This document shows positions 1 to 9,212 of a stretch of 64,000 nt of DNA, one piece after another. The stretch covers positions 2,046,001 through 2,110,000 of the forward strand of contig NZ_CP091092.1 in NCBI RefSeq assembly GCF_029633915.1, written 5' to 3'. The position numbers and the translations under genes are program-made. Origin of the DNA: Methanomicrobium antiquum. Lineage in GTDB: Archaea > Halobacteriota > Methanomicrobia > Methanomicrobiales > Methanomicrobiaceae. The notes beneath the pieces were generated by a model. It was not told the origin of the DNA. It saw only the letters and a program-made list of their open reading frames with translations, and made no database searches. Position 1 is the first letter of the stretch. The number at the start of each line of letters is the position of its first letter.

Positions 1-2
1 AG

Positions 3-131
3 CTGACACCGTCTGAAATGGTCGATATCTGTGCAAAAAAATACGAAGAGAGAAAGATAATGCCATTTGATGAGGCATATGAATTAAACCTTAAGATAAT
101 TCCCGAACTGAGGCGCTGGAAGTTCAAATAA
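3..131 (+). CDS. 3' end of an unidentified protein (truncated at window edge)
   Basis: An open frame enters from the left edge and ends in TAA at 129-131, giving 42 residues of a C-terminus that finishes with the basic run RRWKFK. It is charged, probably helical and has no motif I recognise. It converges on the methyltransferase gene, with about 40 bases between the two stops. The frame has no stop back to the edge, so it is probably the end of a real gene, but the product cannot be named. Confidence 0.55.
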   Translation: MTPSEMVDICAKKYEERKIMPFDEAYELNLKIIPELRRWKFK

Positions 132-170
132 AAAACCTCTCCAGAAAATTAACGCATTAAAAACAGGGAT

Positions 171-845
171 TTAATTTTTCTTCCGTCCTGTTATACAAAT
201 CCCGAAAGGATTTTCAGATACAGAAAAATCCTCCAAGAGCTTTGTCTCTCCAAGAATTTCAGTAATTTCTTCTTTTGTATAGGCAGCATTAACAGAGGAT
301 TCAAATCCATATGCAAGGCTTTTTGGATTAACAGTTAATTTCATAGCAAAAAATAAAACTGATGAGATGTTTCGCTTCAAATCGGATATAAAAAACCGCC
401 CCCCATCTTTTAATACGCGGTGAATTTCCAAAAAAACCCTCACAGGTTCCTCCCATTCATGAAGAGAACCGTTTGAAAAGACAAAATCAAATGACCGGGA
501 AGAAAACGGCATAAAAAGAGCATTTCCTTCATAATAAGAAACTCTCCCGGAAAGATTATAATCAAGGGAATTTTTAAGAGCCGTATTTATCATAGCCGGA
601 CTTATCTCAAGTCCGTAAAGATGGGTCTTTTTTGTTTTGACTAGCCACTCAAGACCAAGGTATCCGGGACCAGGCCCTATCTCAAGCCCCAGTCCATAAT
701 TCATGCCTGATTTGATAATTTTTTCTGTTGGAAGACGATTTTTATCCCTCATTTCTCTTTGCATAATGTCAATCTCTGAAACAGTGACAGGCGACTGAAT
801 GCCGTCATAAGTCTCAGGAATACGGATTTTTCTCTTCATAAACAT
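171..845 (-). CDS. Class I SAM-dependent methyltransferase
   Basis: A 224-residue protein with a Rossmann methyltransferase core. Motif I is LEIGPGPGYLGLEW near residues 55-68, followed by an acidic end of strand 2 (YGLEIS) and the motif IV/V region FDFVFSNGSLHEWEEP. This layout matches the Methyltransf_11/UbiE-like group, which methylates small molecules; the substrate is not readable. The first ATG is supported by a GGGAGGT Shine-Dalgarno 4 bases upstream on the minus strand. It lies 18 bases downstream of a MarR-type regulator on the same strand, so the two probably form one operon and the regulator probably controls the enzyme in response to a ligand. The operon context is clear; the chemistry is unknown. 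Confidence 0.85.
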   Translation of the reverse strand: MFMKRKIRIPETYDGIQSPVTVSEIDIMQREMRDKNRLPTEKIIKSGMNYGLGLEIGPGPGYLGLEWLVKTKKTHLYGLEISPAMINTALKNSLDYNLSGRVSYYEGNALFMPFSSRSFDFVFSNGSLHEWEEPVRVFLEIHRVLKDGGRFFISDLKRNISSVLFFAMKLTVNPKSLAYGFESSVNAAYTKEEITEILGETKLLEDFSVSENPFGICITGRKKN

Positions 846-863
846 TTTTACCTCCCGGAATTT

Positions 864-1433
864 TCAAAATTCTCTTTTTTTTTCATAAACTCTTCTTACC
901 ATATCACAAACCCTCTCAGATTCTATTCTGTTTTCTGTTTGAACTTCAGATTTCATCAGAAATACAGTCTTTAGTGTCTCCATTAAAACACATTCATGGT
1001 CTTTTCCATCGCCATATCCGGTAAACTTAGAAAGGAGAGAGAGAAATGTCTCCTGTTCATCCTGTGATAAAACCGAAAGCCTGCTGTTTAAAAATGAAAA
1101 AATTGCAGTTTCGGTCTCCAAAATCCATTTTTCACCTTTTTTATCAGGAATAATGTAAATATCGCGTTTGTCGCTTTCATCCTTAACACGCCTGACATAG
1201 CCCCGCTTTTCAAGATTGTTAACATAATCGGTTGCAGTGCTTCTTGATATATTGAATTTACCGGGGATATCTCCCATCTTTATCTTATGAAAATATGACA
1301 TATACAAAATCCCAAGTGCAACAGGAGAAAATGAGCTTTTTTTCCCCCTGTCAGTTCCTAAAAGAGCACTCATCCATGAATGAACAAATACCATACATTC
1401 ACGAAGAACAACAATCCCCGGTGTGTCAGACAT
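864..1433 (-). CDS. MarR-family transcriptional regulator
   Basis: A 189-residue winged-helix regulator of the MarR type. A helical dimerisation N-terminus is followed by the recognition region KFNISRSTATDYVNNLEKRG and the wing YVRRVKDESDKRDIYI, whose DxRD-like tip is typical of MarR. I chose the ATG at 1433 rather than the TTG at 1481. The interval between them holds a TATA-like box and a perfect inverted repeat, so transcription should start at or near 1433 and the message is probably leaderless. It is followed after 18 bases by a methyltransferase. Likely role: repressor of its own two-gene operon, relieved by an unknown small molecule. Confidence 0.85.
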   Translation of the reverse strand: MSDTPGIVVLRECMVFVHSWMSALLGTDRGKKSSFSPVALGILYMSYFHKIKMGDIPGKFNISRSTATDYVNNLEKRGYVRRVKDESDKRDIYIIPDKKGEKWILETETAIFSFLNSRLSVLSQDEQETFLSLLSKFTGYGDGKDHECVLMETLKTVFLMKSEVQTENRIESERVCDMVRRVYEKKREF

Positions 1434-1436
1434 ATA

Positions 1437-1464
1437 ATTACGGTTATCCGTAATAATATATAAA
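1437..1464 (-). promoter_or_regulatory. Promoter and operator of the MarR/methyltransferase operon
   Basis: Read on the minus strand, a TATA-like box TTTATATATT (1455-1464) is followed by the inverted repeat ATTACGG-ATAA-CCGTAAT (1437-1454), which ends 3 bases before the MarR ATG. The seven-base arms are perfect. A dyad between TATA box and start site is the usual position for archaeal repressors that block polymerase recruitment, so autorepression by the MarR protein is the simple reading. Confidence 0.65.
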
Positions 1465-1504
1465 CTAAAAGACTCCGCCAATAAAAGCTAAAAAAATATT
1501 CATT

Positions 1505-3148
1505 TTATTTAGCTACTGCGCCTTTGTCAGCCTGGCCGACATATCTTGCATATCTTGCAAGAACGCCTTTTAAATCCCTTTCAAACGGCTTCCACAATTT
1601 TCTTCTGTTTGCAAGCTCTGATTCGTCAACCAAAAGGTCAAGCCTTCTTTCATAGAGATCTATTGAAATTGTATCTCCGTCATGTACAAGTCCAATCGGG
1701 CCTCCAACACTCGCTTCTGGTGCAACATGCCCGATGCACGGGCCCCGTGTGCCGCCGGAGAACCTTCCGTCTGTTACAAGCGCAACGCGGCTGTATCCAA
1801 GACCCATAAGGGCAGATGTCGGAGAGAGCATCTCAGGCATTCCCGGACCTCCGACAGGCCCTTCATAGCGGATTACTATGACATCACCCTCATTTATTTT
1901 TCCGGCAAGTATTGCATCCATTGCGGCGTTTTCACCATCATATACACGTGCAGGCCCCTCATGCCTCCACATTTCATCAGAAACAGCCGCTGATTTAATT
2001 ACACATCCGTTTGGTGCAAGTGTGCCTTTTAATATTTTAAGCCCTCCGGCGCTGTGAACAGGATTTTCAATGCTATTTATTACTTTTTCATCAACATATC
2101 TGACATCATCGGCAATCTCATAGACAGTTTTTCCCGAAACTGTCATACTCTCCTCAAGATGCCCTTTAATCTGTTTAAAAACGCCGGGAATACCTCCGGA
2201 ATGATGGAGAACCTGCATAGAGTGAGGACCGCCCGGCTGCATTGCACAGATATGCGGCACAGTTTCTCCGACTTTAGTAAAATCATCAAGACTTAAACTA
2301 ACCCCTGCTTCCTCTGCAACCGCCATTAAGTGAAGCACTGTGTTGGTAGAGCCTCCAAGAGCCATATCAACGGCAATTGCGTTTTTAAGAGACTTTGTAG
2401 TGATTATATCAGACGGCTTTATATTCTCCTTTAAAAGCTCTACTGAACGATATCCTGTTTCATATGCAATTCTAAGCTTTGCTGATTCAACCGCAGGAAT
2501 TGCCGCACAGCCTGGAAGAGACATTCCCATCGCCTCTGTCATGCACGCCATTGTATTTGCGGTATAAAGCCCCTGACAGCTTCCGCATCCGGGCATTGCA
2601 GACATTTCAATCTCTTTTAGCTCCTCCTCAGTCATTTTTTTGGCTGCTACTTTTCCAACACCCTCAAAAACATCAGTAAGTGAAATTTCACATCCCCTGA
2701 AATGGCCGGGAAGCATATTTCCGCCTGTTACAACAATCGCCGGAATGTTGCACCTTGCCGCCGCCATAAGCATTCCGGGCACAATCTTATCACAGGTGCA
2801 GATACAGACCAAAGCGTCAAAGCGGTGGGCATTTACCATAAGCTCGACTGAATCAGCAATATTCTCCCTTGACGCAAGCGAATAGCGCATTCCTTCATGC
2901 CCCATCGCAATTCCGTCACAGATGCCTATTGTATTAAACTCAAAAGGAACTCCGCCAGCGGCCGCAATTCCCTCACGAACACGCTCGCCAAGCATTCTAA
3001 GATGCATATGCCCCGGAACCACTGTGTTCCACGAATTTGCTATCCCTATAAATGGCTTATTCATCTCCTGATCAGATATTCCAAGAGAGCGTATCAAAGA
3101 CCGGTTGGGTGCTCTTGTATATCCTGACTTTACATCATCGCTTCGCAT
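1505..3148 (-). CDS. ilvD: Dihydroxy-acid dehydratase
   Basis: A 547-residue IlvD/Edd-family iron-sulfur dehydratase. It converts 2,3-dihydroxy-isovalerate and its ethyl homologue to the 2-oxo acids in valine and isoleucine synthesis. Conserved elements are the N-terminal [15 protein letters not shown], the cysteines of [15 protein letters not shown] and [19 protein letters not shown], and the C-terminal [15 protein letters not shown] and [14 protein letters not shown] blocks. The frame extends 37 residues upstream, but that extension is hydrophobic and unlike the family. The ATG at 3148 gives the usual length and start ([10 protein letters not shown]). No other branched-chain genes adjoin it; it stands alone between the MarR operon and tRNA-Ser. 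Confidence 0.97.
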   Translation of the reverse strand: MRSDDVKSGYTRAPNRSLIRSLGISDQEMNKPFIGIANSWNTVVPGHMHLRMLGERVREGIAAAGGVPFEFNTIGICDGIAMGHEGMRYSLASRENIADSVELMVNAHRFDALVCICTCDKIVPGMLMAAARCNIPAIVVTGGNMLPGHFRGCEISLTDVFEGVGKVAAKKMTEEELKEIEMSAMPGCGSCQGLYTANTMACMTEAMGMSLPGCAAIPAVESAKLRIAYETGYRSVELLKENIKPSDIITTKSLKNAIAVDMALGGSTNTVLHLMAVAEEAGVSLSLDDFTKVGETVPHICAMQPGGPHSMQVLHHSGGIPGVFKQIKGHLEESMTVSGKTVYEIADDVRYVDEKVINSIENPVHSAGGLKILKGTLAPNGCVIKSAAVSDEMWRHEGPARVYDGENAAMDAILAGKINEGDVIVIRYEGPVGGPGMPEMLSPTSALMGLGYSRVALVTDGRFSGGTRGPCIGHVAPEASVGGPIGLVHDGDTISIDLYERRLDLLVDESELANRRKLWKPFERDLKGVLARYARYVGQADKGAVAK

Positions 3149-3402
3149 GATAACCACAGAAATAAACGCACTATAAAATATTAAAACAAACGGACAAACT
3201 TCCAAAAAATTAAAATATCTGGTGCATTTAAAAAGAAAAAAGTAGATCTTTTGCACCACATATAAATTTACAAATTATAGACAGGGTATTTTCTGCCAAT
3301 TAAAATTTCCTGATGATTAAGCGTTATTATTATCTTTTAAGATTGACAATATATAACTTCAAAGCCTGTGATTTTTAATTATCAGGCAATTTTATCTAAT
3401 CT

Positions 3403-3485
3403 GCCGGGGTAGTCTAGTCCGGAAAGGCGGCGGCCTCGAAAGCCGTTGGTGTTTCACCTCAGGAGTTCAAATCTCCTTCCCGGCG
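3403..3485 (+). tRNA. tRNA-Ser (anticodon CGA)
   Basis: A class II cloverleaf. The acceptor GCCGGGG pairs with TCCCGGC (one G-T), the discriminator is G, and the D stem is GTCT/AGGC. The anticodon stem GCGGC/GCCGT encloses the loop CTCGAAA, so the anticodon is CGA, reading UCG. The long variable arm has a GGTG-TTT-CACC stem and the T arm is AGGAG-TTCAAAT-CTCCT. CCA is not encoded. A T-rich stretch follows and probably ends transcription. Upstream, 3364-3387 can fold into a small GCCT/AGGC hairpin. Confidence 0.95.
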
Positions 3486-3556
3486 CTTTTGTAAAAAAAA
3501 AACGTATCTTTTTTAGATTTGGTTGGATTTAATCTTCTATTTGCGCATTTTATCCT

Positions 3557-4309
3557 TTAATTATCTGTTCCGTTTGATACTTCTCCAATTACCTGTTTTG
3601 CCGCACGCGACAGATAATAACTTACAATTCTGCCGTCTTTTATTGTAAAAACCGCACCTGAATCCAAAAGACGTTTCATATGCCACGATACAGTAGAACA
3701 GGTCATCTTAGCAAAAGATACTATATCTTCTCTGCAGGCGCCGGGACAATCCATAAGATAGTCGCATATTGCATATCCGGTATCGTTTCTTAGTGCTGAA
3801 TAAATCTCCATCTCACATGCAGAGTATTTACCGGAATTTTCAAAATAAAAACCGCGTCTTTTCTTTGTCAAAACCGCTATTCTGTGCTCACGCTTTAAAA
3901 TTCCCAGATGGTATTCGAGCGTTCCGCGATTAACTGACATACCCTTTTCAATATCTGTAAAACATACTCCCGGATTTTCAACAATAAAAGAGTAGATTTT
4001 GCCACGCATCTCATTGTCAAGAACTGTCCTTTTCTCAACCCTTCTGAAATTAAGTGAGGCAATACCAAGCCCTGCCAAAAGAATCTCTGAAACAATAACC
4101 AGAGACGGAGAGATAATTGTTAGTAAAACTGCTATCAGCACAACAGGAGAAACCTGCCAGAAATCAAGAGGAACAGGCGCTTTTGAATCTTTCACCATAT
4201 CAGACTCTGAAAAACCATCAACGCTGTACCCTGTCTGCAAAGAAGAGACAGGACTTACGAGAAGAAGCAGAAAACAAACGAAAACAAAATCTTTTTTTAT
4301 CCCTGACAT
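3557..4309 (-). CDS. Membrane-anchored winged-helix transcriptional regulator
   Basis: A 250-residue protein with a hydrophobic N-terminal segment (VFVCFLLLLVSPVSSL, residues 9-24) and a second long membrane segment at about 52-85 (PVVLIAVLLTIISPSLVIV). Two winged-helix units follow. The first (about 100-160) has FTDIEKGMSVNRGTLEYHLGI; the second (about 175-240) has the ArsR-like SFAKMTCSTVSWHMKRLLD. Such membrane-tethered tandem winged-helix proteins are common in Methanomicrobiales and presumably couple an envelope signal to local transcription. It is divergent from the exported-protein array beginning at 4630, with a mosaic repeat in the shared promoter region, so it may regulate that array (inference). 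Confidence 0.75.
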   Translation of the reverse strand: MSGIKKDFVFVCFLLLLVSPVSSLQTGYSVDGFSESDMVKDSKAPVPLDFWQVSPVVLIAVLLTIISPSLVIVSEILLAGLGIASLNFRRVEKRTVLDNEMRGKIYSFIVENPGVCFTDIEKGMSVNRGTLEYHLGILKREHRIAVLTKKRRGFYFENSGKYSACEMEIYSALRNDTGYAICDYLMDCPGACREDIVSFAKMTCSTVSWHMKRLLDSGAVFTIKDGRIVSYYLSRAAKQVIGEVSNGTDN

Positions 4310-4401
4310 ATCCCCTATCTAACCCCAAGAACTTAATTCAAAATTTATATAGCATTTTATATTAATCTTATGTGACAAATGTCAACACATTAAATTTTTT
4401 A

Positions 4402-4537
4402 CATGAAAGTCTAAAATCCCTGATAAACTTATCATCACTTTTTGTGTGATGAAAAAAGCTCATCATGTGCGTTTGTTATGAAAGTTACTTCGTAACTTAC
4501 ATGAAATTGTGCATGAAAAAAATTAATGGACGTTTTT
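4402..4537 (-). repeat. Mosaic intergenic repeat, copy 1
   Basis: Reverse-oriented member of the ATGAAA/TTTCAT hairpin family. On the minus strand it begins with the AAAACGTCCAT-type end (4524-4536), then the AAGTTAC/GTAACTT hairpin (about 4482-4498), then the TGATGAGC/TTCATCA module and the GATAA-GT-TTATC palindrome. Positions 4403-4474 are identical in inverse orientation to 53198-53269. It occupies most of the divergent intergenic region between the winged-helix regulator and the exported-protein array. Confidence 0.85.
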
Positions 4538-4572
4538 ACTATAAAGCCGGTGCACTTAGAAAAGATCGAGTC

Positions 4573-4600
4573 CTCTCACAGAAATCATATACATACTACT
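4573..4600 (+). promoter_or_regulatory. Leader motif shared with the third paralogue
   Basis: The 15-base string CTCTCACAGAAATCA followed shortly by TACATA lies 30-57 bases before the ATG at 4630. The same string followed by TACATA recurs at 7719-7740, before the ATG of the third paralogue at 7775. The duplication of these exported-protein genes therefore probably carried its upstream region along, and 7719-7740 may be an internal promoter or leader element. Confidence 0.45.
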
Positions 4601-4629
4601 AACGAAAAAATTCATATCAGGCGTTAGAG

Positions 4630-6150
4630 ATGACAAAAATTTGGGAAAAACTGAAAAAAAAGGCGTTTATTTCATTAGTTACTGCACTACTTCTTCTATC
4701 AGTTATCGTATTTCCGGCAGGAGCAAAGTGTCTGTTTATAGATGATATAAAAGAGCCTGTAATTTCTGGAGATAAAATTAAGTTTACAGGAATAACTTCT
4801 GTTTCTCCTGAAAAAGAGCTGAAATGGTCATTTGGAACAGAGAATTATGTATATGAAGAATATTTCAAAATCTCTGATGGTGAGGATTTTCGCTATTATA
4901 AAGAAGGAACTACAAAGACCCTCGAGAGCAAAACAGGACTATTCAGATACGAAGTTTTTATAGACACCAATGATTTAGAACAGGGATATTATAATTTTCA
5001 AATAGCAGGCGGGGATTGTTACGCCGAGGCCTCAGTAAGAATTGGTGATGAAATAAATGACGGAATAGAGACACCTGAATATTTTCCATCCGCTGATTTT
5101 TACAAAAGCCCAAACTCAAAGATAATAACAGATAAAAAAACATCAGGCCTGAGAAAATTTGCACAGGCACAGATGAATGAGCGGGATTTTATTCCCTCTC
5201 CATATATATATTCAAAAAATACGGTTGTCAGGGGAAATAATATTGACATCAGTTTTTTTACAACTCCATACAGGAATATTGGATTGTGGATATACAGCGT
5301 ATTTCCGGATAACAGCTACCGTTATTTCAGGCTGACCTCTTCTGATGTAATTACCGGAAAGGCAGATATTTCGTTTGGCCCTGATGTTACTTCTAATTTG
5401 AAAAAAGGGGAATATTATATTTTTGCGGAGATTTCAGGATTAAATCACCTTGAAGCAGAAAAATTTGATTTTAGAGATAGCACATATAGATATCTTCCCG
5501 TAACTCCCGATTCCGGAGGCGAAAACAGCTTATATTCTGATGTTTCAGGAAATGACATCTACTCTCCTGCATCATCAGTCGCACTTGATTCAGCACTTAA
5601 GGCATCAGAAGATGAGATGAAATATCTCCGGTTAAAAATCAATGTTGAAGACCCCTGGATAAACCTGGAAAAGTCAGATGAGATTGCTATCGGCAAAAAC
5701 ATCATAATTTCCGGAAAAACCAATTTTGAAGAGGGAACAACTCTTTTAGCCGAGATAATTTCGCTTGATGACAGACCTGATACAGGGCCTGTTGTATGGA
5801 CAGCAAAGATTCCTGTAAGCACCGGAACAGACGGGGAAGAAAACTTCAGAATTGAAGTAAACTCATACAAAATTGGTGCAGGCACATATATTGTCCGCGT
5901 AAGTGATGAAAAATACAAATTAACAGAAGATAATGAGATTATTAAAGTAACTGACAACTCCTACGCCGCTGAAGAGGGAGAATCAGACACTTTGTCTGTA
6001 AAATCATATAGTGTGGATCCCATCTCAAAAAAAGTTGTCCGCTTAAACGATGATGCAAAAGAAAGCCCTGTCAATATTTTCCTTTTGGTTTTTATCACAG
6101 GACTTATAGTTTTTATATCTGTTCTGATTAAGAGGAGGAAAAGTCCGTGA
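4630..6150 (+). CDS. Exported membrane-anchored surface protein, DUF3821-like, paralogue 1
   Basis: 506 residues. It has an N-terminal signal peptide (basic start, hydrophobic FISLVTALLLLSVIVFPAGA, residues 15-34), a long beta-rich extracellular part, and a C-terminal anchor VNIFLLVFITGLIVFISVLI followed by KRRK (about 479-503). The block DPWINLEKSDEIAIGK, followed by ISGKTNFEEGTTLL (about 345-375), recurs in the next two genes. It resembles the repeated GTTNL-type motif of DUF3821 surface proteins of Methanomicrobiales; I assign that family from memory of its pattern. It is first of four exported-protein genes and overlaps the next by GTGA. Probably an envelope protein of unknown function. 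Confidence 0.75.
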   Translation: MTKIWEKLKKKAFISLVTALLLLSVIVFPAGAKCLFIDDIKEPVISGDKIKFTGITSVSPEKELKWSFGTENYVYEEYFKISDGEDFRYYKEGTTKTLESKTGLFRYEVFIDTNDLEQGYYNFQIAGGDCYAEASVRIGDEINDGIETPEYFPSADFYKSPNSKIITDKKTSGLRKFAQAQMNERDFIPSPYIYSKNTVVRGNNIDISFFTTPYRNIGLWIYSVFPDNSYRYFRLTSSDVITGKADISFGPDVTSNLKKGEYYIFAEISGLNHLEAEKFDFRDSTYRYLPVTPDSGGENSLYSDVSGNDIYSPASSVALDSALKASEDEMKYLRLKINVEDPWINLEKSDEIAIGKNIIISGKTNFEEGTTLLAEIISLDDRPDTGPVVWTAKIPVSTGTDGEENFRIEVNSYKIGAGTYIVRVSDEKYKLTEDNEIIKVTDNSYAAEEGESDTLSVKSYSVDPISKKVVRLNDDAKESPVNIFLLVFITGLIVFISVLIKRRKSP

Positions 6151-7691
6151 ACTATAAAAGGATAATTACTCTTAAAAAATGCTTTTTAAAACCCGGGTTG
6201 CCTGGAAAAATTCCATCTGCATTCAAAAATATATCTGAAATATCATTCTTTATTTTATTTTTAGCTCTGATATGCCTCTTTTTTATCCCTTCTGCCACAG
6301 CTTTGGATGAAAAAACAGCATCTGTCAATCCAGTGCAAAACAAAATAATATGGAATGAATTTATTTTATTAAGCGGCAAAAATCCGGTTTTAAAAGAAGA
6401 GGTGCTGAATATTGATTTTCACAAAAAAGAGTGCTTTGACAGTGAAGGAAACCTCTTATCACCAATGTCCGGCTCAAAAGTGATAAAAAGGACATTAATG
6501 CCAGACAGGGAGGAGAACTGGTCTGTCGGGGTTGGGCTGAATTCACCTGCACCGGGAGAGTATGTACTACGAGTCTGGATTGAGGATAATCCCAAACAAA
6601 AACAGATTAAAAGCGCTTATGTAAGCACTCTGCCATCAGGCATCAGTAAAATTGAAATTTCGGATTTTGAAGACGGAGAAGAAGAACACAGTCTCTCTAC
6701 AGATACTAGCACTTTACACGGAATATATACAGGGTTTTACGAGCAGAATACCTATAAAACCCCCGGCAGTCAGATGAATCTCTTCTTAAAACCTGATCTT
6801 TCAAAGAACGAAGGAGTGATTGTAAAAGGGGAAAGTCTGGCCATTACAGGAAGTATACCAAAAGATAATGAGCTTTTAATACTTATCTGCCGGCCTTCTT
6901 TTCCGGATGACTTCATCTACAAAAAAATCCTTACGTTAAACCCTGATGAAAAAGGCTTCATCAAAGAGACCGAAATTTTATCATCAGATGAGACAACCGG
7001 ACTTTTATCAGCAAAATATCACATCTACGCAATAAGCAAAAAAGAAGAAGAATTAAGTGAAATCAGAATTAATCCAACGGGAATTGACCCCTATTACGGA
7101 TTTTTAAAAACACAGGAGGATAAAAATCCCTGGCAGATGTTTACAATTATTCTCTCTGAACCCGGGATAGAAATTGATGAAGATGAAGACCAATTTTGTT
7201 TCGAGTCCGGCGAAATCGTGAAGATAAGCGGAACAACCAACCTAAAAGCCGGAACAGTTCTTTTTGCATATATTAATCCTACAGCAAACCCTGATGATAA
7301 AAAACTTTTATCACGGGAAATTATTGTAAAACAGGGAAAATCTGTTAATACATGGTCTTTTGAGTTCAGATCAAAAAAAACAGGCACAGGTGAATTTATG
7401 CTCTCTGTTCTGGATGTAAACGGCATTGCCAGTGCGTGTAAAACAATAAACATATTTGACAAAAGCTACTCCGGCGAAAAAATGGATGAAGGGTATCTTC
7501 TGGTCCAGTCATACAAAATAGACCCCGTATCCAAAAAATTAACAGAAGATAACGAAAGCGCCAAAAAAACTCCTGTTTTTTTTGGAGTCTCAATTACAGG
7601 CCTCCTGACAGGAGCTCTTATACTAAGACTTAGAACTATCCTGAAAGGTGAAGAAAAAAACAGCCATAAAAATATTATTGAGGAGATATGA
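6147..7691 (+). CDS. Exported membrane-anchored surface protein, DUF3821-like, paralogue 2
   Basis: 514 residues starting at GTG (6147), which overlaps the previous stop as GTGA and is preceded by AGGAGG. The long, basic N-region precedes a hydrophobic signal (ISFFILFLALICLFFIPSATA, about 32-52). The body shares blocks with paralogues 1 and 3: a YKTPGSQMNLFLKPDLS-like segment near 206-222 (compare YKTKNSEINLILEPDLS in paralogue 3), and SEPGIEIDEDEDQF, followed by ISGTTNLKAGTVLFA, near 335-375. The C-terminus has a TM segment (VFFGVSITGLLTGALILRL) and a basic tail. Translational coupling to both neighbours suggests the three proteins are made together, perhaps as a surface complex. Confidence 0.75.
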   Translation: MNYKRIITLKKCFLKPGLPGKIPSAFKNISEISFFILFLALICLFFIPSATALDEKTASVNPVQNKIIWNEFILLSGKNPVLKEEVLNIDFHKKECFDSEGNLLSPMSGSKVIKRTLMPDREENWSVGVGLNSPAPGEYVLRVWIEDNPKQKQIKSAYVSTLPSGISKIEISDFEDGEEEHSLSTDTSTLHGIYTGFYEQNTYKTPGSQMNLFLKPDLSKNEGVIVKGESLAITGSIPKDNELLILICRPSFPDDFIYKKILTLNPDEKGFIKETEILSSDETTGLLSAKYHIYAISKKEEELSEIRINPTGIDPYYGFLKTQEDKNPWQMFTIILSEPGIEIDEDEDQFCFESGEIVKISGTTNLKAGTVLFAYINPTANPDDKKLLSREIIVKQGKSVNTWSFEFRSKKTGTGEFMLSVLDVNGIASACKTINIFDKSYSGEKMDEGYLLVQSYKIDPVSKKLTEDNESAKKTPVFFGVSITGLLTGALILRLRTILKGEEKNSHKNIIEEI

Positions 7692-7774
7692 ACAGACTCA
7701 CTTCAGATGTGACGAAATCTCTCACAGAAATCACTTACATAAAGATGACAACCTTTATTCAAACGAGGTATGTT

Positions 7775-9208
7775 ATGAAAAAAAACAGAATTCAAAAAAA
7801 ATTCTTTGCATTAGCTTTGCTATTGTTTTGTATATGTATTTCAACCGCATCTGCAGTATCAGAAAAAGAAGATATAATTACAATCGATTATGTCTCTGAC
7901 GAACTTGTTTTGACTGACAAACTGGTTATTTCCGGAAACGCATGGCTAAATGAAGAAAACTTTGTTGAGTACGATTTCAATCAGAAAGAAAGTTTTGATG
8001 AAAAAGGAGAACTGATTACCGAAAAATTATCCCAATCTTCAGGAGGCATGACTCTTGTCAGGGCAAAAACCGATACAAAATGGTACTTTAGCACTTATTT
8101 AAAAGACACACCTCCCGGAGACTACATCTTCAGGATATGGAAAAACGGCGATAATGAAAACAAAATCACAAAGGAGATATACATATCACCCGCCTTAACA
8201 GAGCTTGCGAAATCCTATCAGCCGGAAAAAACACCAATGCCACAAACAAATTCAGATGATAACTACTTCCTGAGCAATTCCTATAAAACAAAAAATTCAG
8301 AGATTAACCTCATTTTAGAACCTGATCTCTCATCAACCAAAGGGACATTTGCAAAAGGCCAAAAACTCCTTCTTTCAGGAGAAAGCATTCCTGAGAAAAA
8401 TATTCTTGTATGGATTGAAAAAAAGCTGTATACTCAAAAACCTCCCTTTAAAAAGAGCATAATGTTTGAGACTGACAAAAACAAAAAGATTACAGGCGAA
8501 GGTCTTTTATTATCCTCATATGAGACAAAAGAGATGAGTTCAGGGCAGTATTTCATCTATGCCATAACAGGTGATGAAAAAAACCTCAACATTATTAAAA
8601 ATCTTCTTGAATCAGGAAAACAGCCCGATGAAATACTCACTGATTATGAAAACAATAATCCATATCAGAAATTTGTAATGCTTCTCGAAGAGCCCTGGAT
8701 AAGGTTTGACTTTTCTGAATATGGAGAACTACCACAGGCAGTACTTGATGATTACTCTTACAAAGCGCTTTTGGGAACAACTAACCTAAATCCGGGCACA
8801 CCTCTCTCTCTTACAATAGAGCCTTTAGACACAGAAAGCCACTTTGAAAAAAAGACAATTAACGACATTGAAATAAAAAGGCAGGATACAGGACGTGAGA
8901 ATGTCTGGACTGCAAAAGTAAAGATAAATGAATACTTCCCAAATCCTGGTGAGTATATAGTTGAAATAAACGACAAAACAGGACTTTGCAGTGCTACAAG
9001 TGTAATCGAAATCCTCGATGAAGATGAACTAAAAACCCCGGCAGACGAAAATTCTCTTGTTGTTGAATCATACAAAGTAGATCAATATACAAAGGATATT
9101 CAAAATTCCGATACGCCAAAACAGAAAAGCGCAATTCCAACAGCGGTTTTATTATTCGAAGGATTACTAATCATTTGTATAATAGGACTTGCATTTAGAA
9201 AGGAATGA
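7775..9208 (+). CDS. Exported membrane-anchored surface protein, DUF3821-like, paralogue 3
   Basis: 477 residues from the ATG at 7775. The frame is open from an ATG at 7688 that overlaps the preceding stop. The 7775 start is preferred: a GAGGT Shine-Dalgarno precedes it and it leads straight into a signal peptide (KKFFALALLLFCICISTASA). The body repeats the family blocks, including EEPWIRFDFSEYGELP, followed by LGTTNLNPGTPLSL, near 315-350. The C-terminus is a single membrane helix (IPTAVLLFEGLLIICIIGLAF) with a short RKE tail. The segment 7719-7740 upstream copies the leader of paralogue 1, so this gene may have its own promoter. Confidence 0.72.
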   Translation: MKKNRIQKKFFALALLLFCICISTASAVSEKEDIITIDYVSDELVLTDKLVISGNAWLNEENFVEYDFNQKESFDEKGELITEKLSQSSGGMTLVRAKTDTKWYFSTYLKDTPPGDYIFRIWKNGDNENKITKEIYISPALTELAKSYQPEKTPMPQTNSDDNYFLSNSYKTKNSEINLILEPDLSSTKGTFAKGQKLLLSGESIPEKNILVWIEKKLYTQKPPFKKSIMFETDKNKKITGEGLLLSSYETKEMSSGQYFIYAITGDEKNLNIIKNLLESGKQPDEILTDYENNNPYQKFVMLLEEPWIRFDFSEYGELPQAVLDDYSYKALLGTTNLNPGTPLSLTIEPLDTESHFEKKTINDIEIKRQDTGRENVWTAKVKINEYFPNPGEYIVEINDKTGLCSATSVIEILDEDELKTPADENSLVVESYKVDQYTKDIQNSDTPKQKSAIPTAVLLFEGLLIICIIGLAFRKE

Positions 9209-9212
9209 ATCT

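Noticed and set aside
2054-2296. Plus-strand ORFs across 1546-3127
   Set aside because: Antisense shadows of ilvD.
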